Shown: in pieces, positions 59,564-64,000 of the stretch
Layout of the letters: each line of letters opens with the position of its first letter
Numbering within the stretch: the stretch's first letter is position 1
Assembly (NCBI RefSeq): GCF_000614065.1
Contig: NZ_BAKG01000016.1
Span: forward strand, 17,435-81,434
From: Prevotella dentasini JCM 15908
Lineage (GTDB): Bacteria > Bacteroidota > Bacteroidia > Bacteroidales > Bacteroidaceae
Direction: 5' to 3'
Length of the DNA stretch: 64,000 nucleotides
The notes under the pieces: generated by a model
Told to the model about the DNA's origin: nothing
Seen by the model: the letters and a program-made list of their open reading frames with translations, nothing else
Databases searched by the model: none
Program-made: the position numbers and the translations under genes

Positions 59564-62113
59564 TCAAAAATTAAAGCTGACACTTGCCATTATGCTCCGC
59601 GGACGCAGGCGGCTAATGGAATAAAGTTGGTAAAGGTCGGTTATTCTACGCTCTTCATAGGTGTCCGTTCCCCAGAGATTCTTCAGGTCCAACCGCAGTT
59701 CATAGCTTTTTTGCCGATAGGCTATCCCCATATCGGAAAAATATTTGAAAGAGATGGCTGGGTCATTGCTATGATAGACCTCGTTAATCCATCTTATTTC
59801 CCACTTGCCGGGCATAAAGAAGAGTTTCAGGTTATGGCTGAACGATTGGACAGATGTGTTATTTGCCGCCCTGTCATCTACATTTATTTGTTTGGTATGT
59901 GAGTAGAACGACTCCGCCTCTATGGAGAACCAGTCTTTTGGTTGCATGGACAGATTTATCTGTACATAGTCATTCAGGGTTCTGAACGGCTTCACCTTGT
60001 CCTGAATGAGTACGCTGTAATTGCTGATGCGGTGGCTTGCCTCCAATGTTACTGACGACTTCGCCCAGTCAAAGTGCTTCGACACGCTCCCTGTTATGCG
60101 GATGGAGTTCATGTCTGCCCGTTTGTCGGTAGCATGGCTATGGTATATGTTGTCTTGCAAGAAGGCGTTATGCAGCGGCATTTTGCCTAAGAACAGGAAC
60201 AATGTCTCTAAATTGGAAAATAATTTAAGTCGTGTATTCTTGTATTTCGCACCAAGACCAAGTGTGTGTGCGGTCGTTTGATCGAAAGTTCCCACCCCTG
60301 TTGATACGGAGTTGTAATCATACGATATGGGCAAAGCAGATATATTGCCGATGTCCAAGTCGTTCCATGTATAGGAATAATTCACATTCAATGCCCAGTA
60401 GGCCGAAGGGACTATATTGGCATAGAGACTGGGAAGAAATAAAAGATTGTGCTTGTCCTGACACTCAAATCGTCGATAGAGCCATGACAGGGGCAGTTGC
60501 ATGCTGATATTGAACAAGTCAGACTCGTAGTTGAACGAGGGTGCAAAGCGGGTGTCTGTCTTCGTATATCTTTCTTGTTTGTCTTGCCCGTCTCGTCCGA
60601 GTTCTATCAGCTGCGACTTGCCGTCGCTCGAGAGCGTATAGGTAAAGACAAATTTCCCGACGCGCCCTCGCAGATAGGTCTTTGCGCCCCACATCAAACT
60701 TTCCTGTGTGAGTCTTTGCAGCATGCTGTCGGCAAGCAGCAGCCGGTTGGGCAGATAGCTGTAGCTAAAATAGCCGTTCATGCTATATGTGCGGTTGTTT
60801 TTGAGTTTCTGCATCCATTCAAACCGGTCGGAAATGCGCCGTCCCCTTGGCTCGGAAAACTGGGGGGTATGTGCACCGTTCAGCGTTCCCATGCCATGAC
60901 TGGTGCTGAAATCGCCCGACAGCTTGAGCGTATTGGTCAGAAAAGTCTTTTGGCTGTTCAGCCTGTACAGCATCTCGCCCGACAGGGACCGCTTCCATGC
61001 GGTTGCTGTCATATCTTCCATGATGATGGCGTTATCATAGGAAAGGCTGGTATAGCGCGTCTCGTTTTGTTGCCACATGTTCTCCCTATCCCATATACCA
61101 TCTATTTGCAGGCGGATTTCGCTGTCTTTGCCGGTCTTGAAAAGCCAATTGGTGGCAAGCAGATGAGAGGTGTTGAATGTTGTACGGTGCTCTTCAAGGT
61201 TTGGCAAGCGCATGGAGATGTTCTCTATCAGATTTTTTTCGCTGGCTATATTTCCGAAAAGATTCTTGGTGGCAATCTCCCTGAAGATGTCGTCGCCCGT
61301 ATTGTTGAACTTATATAGTGAGATGCTCTGCATTTTTCTGGCGAACATCATTTCGTTCAGACGTACATCACCCAGTACTTTCTTGCTGCTTTGCAGTTCA
61401 GAACCGCTCCCTAAGGATGCTGTGCCTTGCCATACGTTTTTGGCTTCGTCGGTCAGGACAATGTTCAACGCGGCCTGCTCGGAGAAACTTTTGCCTTGCA
61501 GCATCTTGATAGACTGGTGATTCTCGTAGACCTGCACTTTCTTTACTTTATATGCAGACAGGTTTTCCGTAGCTTGGGCATACTTGTCTCCCATCAGGTC
61601 CATTCCCTCTATATAGACTTTTTCGTAGCGGCTTGCCTGATAGAGTATCGTGCCGTCCTTCTCCACCTTGAGTCCTGCCATCCGCTTGAGTACGTCAGAC
61701 AGGGTTCTGTCTTGTTTTTGCCTGAAGCTGCTTACAAGATAGTTGATGGTATCTCCACGCTGCGTCATGCTCGGAGCCTTCACCTGAACCTCTTTCAGTA
61801 CGACCGACTTCTCCTTTAGGCGAATTATGGTGTTGGGAGTATAATCTTTTATGGACAATGTATCGCGTTCATATCCCATGCAGCTGAAAATCAGCGCATC
61901 CCCCTGCCTGCCTTGCGGCGTGGACAGGGAGAATCTGCCGTTTTTGTCGGTTCGGGCGAAGCGCAGCGATGTTCTTCTGTTGTTTCCGAGAAGGATGACG
62001 CTGACGTTCTCCAACGGCTTCTCCGTGGAGTTAATGACCGTTCCTTTATATTCCTGCGCCTTTGCTGCTGTGCAGAAAAGTAGAAATAAAAACGCCAAAT
62101 AAGAATATCGCAT
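59564..62113 (-). CDS. TonB-dependent receptor-like outer-membrane protein (GLPGLI-partner type)
   Basis: 849 residues. Signal peptide RYSYLAFLFLLFCTAAKAQ, carboxypeptidase-like domain (YKGTVINSTEKPLENVSVIL), a plug-like segment (VLKEVQVKAPSMTQRGDTIN, VLKRMAGLKVEKDGTILYQA, YKVKKVQVYENHQSIKML) and a large barrel ending RPRSIMASVSFNF. Such receptors commonly follow GLPGLI genes in Bacteroidetes. It lies 27 bp after the GLPGLI stop and is probably co-transcribed. Cargo or ligand unknown. Confidence 0.82.
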   Translation of the reverse strand: MRYSYLAFLFLLFCTAAKAQEYKGTVINSTEKPLENVSVILLGNNRRTSLRFARTDKNGRFSLSTPQGRQGDALIFSCMGYERDTLSIKDYTPNTIIRLKEKSVVLKEVQVKAPSMTQRGDTINYLVSSFRQKQDRTLSDVLKRMAGLKVEKDGTILYQASRYEKVYIEGMDLMGDKYAQATENLSAYKVKKVQVYENHQSIKMLQGKSFSEQAALNIVLTDEAKNVWQGTASLGSGSELQSSKKVLGDVRLNEMMFARKMQSISLYKFNNTGDDIFREIATKNLFGNIASEKNLIENISMRLPNLEEHRTTFNTSHLLATNWLFKTGKDSEIRLQIDGIWDRENMWQQNETRYTSLSYDNAIIMEDMTATAWKRSLSGEMLYRLNSQKTFLTNTLKLSGDFSTSHGMGTLNGAHTPQFSEPRGRRISDRFEWMQKLKNNRTYSMNGYFSYSYLPNRLLLADSMLQRLTQESLMWGAKTYLRGRVGKFVFTYTLSSDGKSQLIELGRDGQDKQERYTKTDTRFAPSFNYESDLFNISMQLPLSWLYRRFECQDKHNLLFLPSLYANIVPSAYWALNVNYSYTWNDLDIGNISALPISYDYNSVSTGVGTFDQTTAHTLGLGAKYKNTRLKLFSNLETLFLFLGKMPLHNAFLQDNIYHSHATDKRADMNSIRITGSVSKHFDWAKSSVTLEASHRISNYSVLIQDKVKPFRTLNDYVQINLSMQPKDWFSIEAESFYSHTKQINVDDRAANNTSVQSFSHNLKLFFMPGKWEIRWINEVYHSNDPAISFKYFSDMGIAYRQKSYELRLDLKNLWGTDTYEERRITDLYQLYSISRLRPRSIMASVSFNF

Positions 62114-62140
62114 ACGCTGTGCTGTTTTGTCGTGAAGCCC

Positions 62141-62950
62141 CTATTCGTATTTCTCTATCAGGTAGGGGACAAGCCTTATTTTGTCCCTTTTACTATTGAA
62201 ATCTCCTAATATATGTTGGTTGATATACCCTTTTTGGTTATCCCAAAATATATATAGTTCTTTTTGGTATAGTAAAGGGGTTGTTTTCTGGTATTTCCGC
62301 TTTTCGTGGATGATGGGGACTATCTCCTTTGCAGTTTCTATTCCGATAGCCGTAAAGTTAAAACATCCCCTGCTCTCTGTAGCTTTCAGAATGACGCCGG
62401 GTAGTCCGCAGAGTTTCCAAGGGCCGTCGCTGTAAGGCAGGTCTATGGCGTACCACACAGTCCAGTCTGTTCCGCGCAATGTGCCTTTTGCTTTCTTGCA
62501 GGGATAGCCTATGATGGTTGTGTCGCCCTCAAGAAACTCCCATTCTATTGTTGGAAGGTTCTCTTCATAGCCAAAGAAGATCTTCTCGTAAAAAGATCCG
62601 TTCCACGTCAGCTGTCCGTCTTGGGGATAGTTTTTATATATCTGATAGGTCTGGCCTTTGTCGGTATTCTGTACATAATCTACAAATATTTCAATGTCCA
62701 CCTTTGCCTTTCTCATGGAGTCGATGGTATTCTGATAGATTGCAGTCAGCTCACTATAATACTTTGAACTATGATTGCCAATCTCCAATACCTGCCGGTC
62801 TATCGCTGGAAACCCCACTTGGTTTGTTGTCTCGATGTATTCTGTTGCATAATGGATTTTTAGTGCCAAGGTATCAATTGGCGTATCGGCGAAAGCGCAG
62901 AAGGGCAGACTGCATAACATTAGCAGTAGTATTGTATTTTTTATCTTCAT
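62141..62950 (-). CDS. GLPGLI family protein
   Basis: 269 residues from the ATG at 62950, which begins the signal peptide MKIKNTILLLMLCSLPFCAF. The family motif appears as WKLCGLPGVILKATESRG near residue 185, with the preceding GTDWTVWYAIDLPYSDGPW typical of the family. Exported proteins of unknown function, usually next to a TonB-type receptor as here. Confidence 0.85.
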   Translation of the reverse strand: MKIKNTILLLMLCSLPFCAFADTPIDTLALKIHYATEYIETTNQVGFPAIDRQVLEIGNHSSKYYSELTAIYQNTIDSMRKAKVDIEIFVDYVQNTDKGQTYQIYKNYPQDGQLTWNGSFYEKIFFGYEENLPTIEWEFLEGDTTIIGYPCKKAKGTLRGTDWTVWYAIDLPYSDGPWKLCGLPGVILKATESRGCFNFTAIGIETAKEIVPIIHEKRKYQKTTPLLYQKELYIFWDNQKGYINQHILGDFNSKRDKIRLVPYLIEKYE

Positions 62951-62985
62951 AGCACAAATCTTAATTAAACAAACTTGAATAATTG

Positions 62986-63015
62986 CAAATATAAAGAAAA
63001 TAAATGATAAAACAA
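62986..63015 (-). promoter_or_regulatory. Promoter of the GLPGLI-receptor operon
   Basis: Minus strand: TTG (63013-63015), 19-nt spacer, TATATTTG (62986-62993). Confidence 0.55.
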
Positions 63016-63267
63016 TAAAATGCTGTGAGTTTAACATAAGATGTTGCAGACTTTAGGGATGAAGTGTGGAGTTATGCGGTTGTTTTGTTAAGTTTATATT
63101 GGGGAAAAGACTCCGCCATCATGGCCTGCTCAGTTAAAGACCGAAATAGGTTGTTAAAGACAGAGGTTCTTTTTATTGTGTTCTTTTCATGTTAGTTGTG
63201 GAGTAGATTTCGTGTGGCTGTAAGCTGTTGACATTCAGTGTGTTTGTAAAACTATCATTCCGACGGT

Positions 63268-63331
63268 ACGAAAACGGCAGTTTGGCCATGCGAAAGTGCC
63301 GTTTTAGGAAAGCGAAAGCGGCATTTTCGTT
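63268..63331. repeat. AAAGTGCC palindromic intergenic repeat, copy 6
   Basis: TACGAAAACGGCAGTTT, CCATGCGAAAGTGCCGTTTT and AGCGAAAGCGGCATTTTCG modules in alternating orientation. Confidence 0.7.
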
Positions 63332-63435
63332 TGCGGAATGGAAGTGGGTATAAGTTTTGTTTTTGTTATTTATATTGAGATTGTAGGATATTCAGGCAGC
63401 GGGCTCTGTCCTTATCTTTCTATTATTCGCCCCGT

Positions 63436-63530
63436 TGTAGGGACAGATCGCGTGTCTGTCCGCATGCGTGTATTGTCCTTCCCGTATTTGTTCTTTGTTT
63501 TCGGACAGACACGGGGTCTGTCCCTACAGG
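63436..63530. repeat. CTGTAGGGACAGAC inverted repeat pair
   Basis: The left arm (63436-63466) begins TGTAGGGACAGA and contains TCTGTCCG; the right arm (63502-63530) contains CGGACAGAC and ends TCTGTCCCTACAGG. Each arm is itself partly palindromic. Confidence 0.65.
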
Positions 63531-63669
63531 TTTTTGTGGGTATTTGGCTGTAGAGGCAGATGCACCCGGCTATCCGAATATGCGTATCACCCCCATCCTG
63601 CATACGTTTATCTTCTCGCGGTCAGGCGGACGGGGCATCCGTTCCCGTACGCCGGGAGCTTCTATACGC

Positions 63670-63700
63670 CTGTAGGGACAGACCGCGTGTCTGTCCGCAT
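63670..63700. repeat. CTGTAGGGACAGAC repeat, single arm
   Basis: CTGTAGGGACAGACCGCG then TGTCTGTCCGCAT, nearly identical to the left arm at 63436; a weak CCGGACAGAC follows at about 63741-63750. Confidence 0.6.
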
Positions 63701-63855
63701 GTCCGCATTGCCCGGTCCTGTGCATGTTTGTTCGGCGTGGCCGGACAGACTAACGGCAGCTCCTAACCCGAGGAGAAGAAGTAGGCAAGTTTCAAAAGTC
63801 AAGAAAAGTACGCCAAAAAGGATTTGTTTTATTTTGTCTTTTGCCCTATTTGGAG

Positions 63856-64000
63856 TATCTTTGCAGAAGATATGCTGCGCTCGGCAATAAGGAAGTAAAC
63901 TTCCATTGCACTTGCTGGCAATATCTTTGCAGAAGATATGCTGCGCTCGGCAATAAGGAAGTAAACTTCCATTGCACTTGCTGGCAATATCTTTGCAGAA
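63856..64000. repeat. 66-bp tandem repeat running off the window
   Basis: Units start at 63856, 63922 and 63988 and are identical where visible. Each unit begins TATCTTTGCAGAAGATATGC, whose first eight bases match the TAnnTTTG promoter box, and contains a palindrome GCAATaaGGAAGT/ACTTCCATTGC. The period is a multiple of three, so open frames cross it, but no start signal or coding character is seen. Confidence 0.9.

Larger units (their letters stand above)
63016..63855. other. Repeat-rich intergenic stretch
   Basis: No gene is supported. It contains AAAGTGCC repeat copy 6 and at least three arms of the CTGTAGGGACAGAC family; open frames here are made of repeat sequence. Confidence 0.5.

Noticed and set aside
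63338..63890. Genes in the right-hand non-coding region
   Set aside because: Open frames there consist of CTGTAGGGACAGAC and 66-bp repeat sequence on various strands and match nothing recognisable.
63856..64000. Open frame across the 66-bp repeats as a repeat protein
   Set aside because: Openness follows from a period divisible by three and perfect repetition; there is no start context or plausible amino-acid pattern.

Overview
The window is a roughly 50% GC chromosomal segment of a Prevotella-like member of the Bacteroidales. The evidence is TAnnTTTG promoters with a TTTG box about 20 nt upstream, SusC/SusD pairs, type IX secretion genes (porU-porV), a BspA-type leucine-rich surface protein, desulfoferrodoxin, a GLPGLI protein and many compact palindromic intergenic repeats. 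I see no rRNA, tRNA, insertion sequence, phage or CRISPR array.

Layout. (1) 1-6640, minus strand: an envelope-glycan operon with an EptA-like phosphoethanolamine transferase, two acyltransferase-3 proteins, a UbiA-type decaprenyl-phosphate phosphoribosyltransferase, a HAD phosphatase, GtrA and a membrane protein cut by the window edge. (2) 7233-8964: a BspA-like protein with its own promoter. (3) 9537-13245, minus: a LicD / IspD-TarI-type cytidylyltransferase / NAD-epimerase / glycosyltransferase-like operon. (4) 13309-18402, minus: a thiamine operon behind a TPP riboswitch, thiD-thiE-thiC-thi4-tenI-like, using a His-type THI4 in place of ThiFSGH. (5) 19553-22907, plus: rplM-rpsI and rpsB-tsf. 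(6) 22982-29257, plus: a FAH-family hydrolase, then porU-porV-ispF. (7) 29610-32675: a small membrane protein and a TonB-type outer-membrane barrel. (8) 32778-58541: a large starch-utilisation region. On the minus strand lie malQ, susB (GH97), a type I pullulanase, susA and a secreted alpha-amylase, then an unrelated-looking outer-membrane barrel, an MFS sugar transporter and a LacI-family regulator. On the plus strand lie susC-susD-susE and a second SusE/F-like lipoprotein. (9) 58962-63015: desulfoferrodoxin, and a GLPGLI protein with a TonB-type receptor. (10) 63016-64000: repeat-rich non-coding DNA ending in a 66-bp tandem repeat that runs off the window.

How the parts work together. SusC/D/E import malto-oligosaccharides released by surface amylase; susA, pullulanase, GH97 and GH77 enzymes finish the breakdown, and the MFS protein carries sugar into the cytoplasm. 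The LacI-type gene and susC diverge around one perfect palindrome. The same site, exact or degenerate, lies exactly 55 nt upstream of the -7 box of four promoters (lacI, susC, amylase, malQ), and all four lack a recognisable -33 box. That pattern suggests an activator.

Data quality. Twelve genes, including the normally essential ispF, are interrupted by 13 frameshifts. Each is repaired by restoring one base, almost always in a short homopolymer, so most are likely consensus errors rather than true pseudogenes. Full intended spans are given for these genes.
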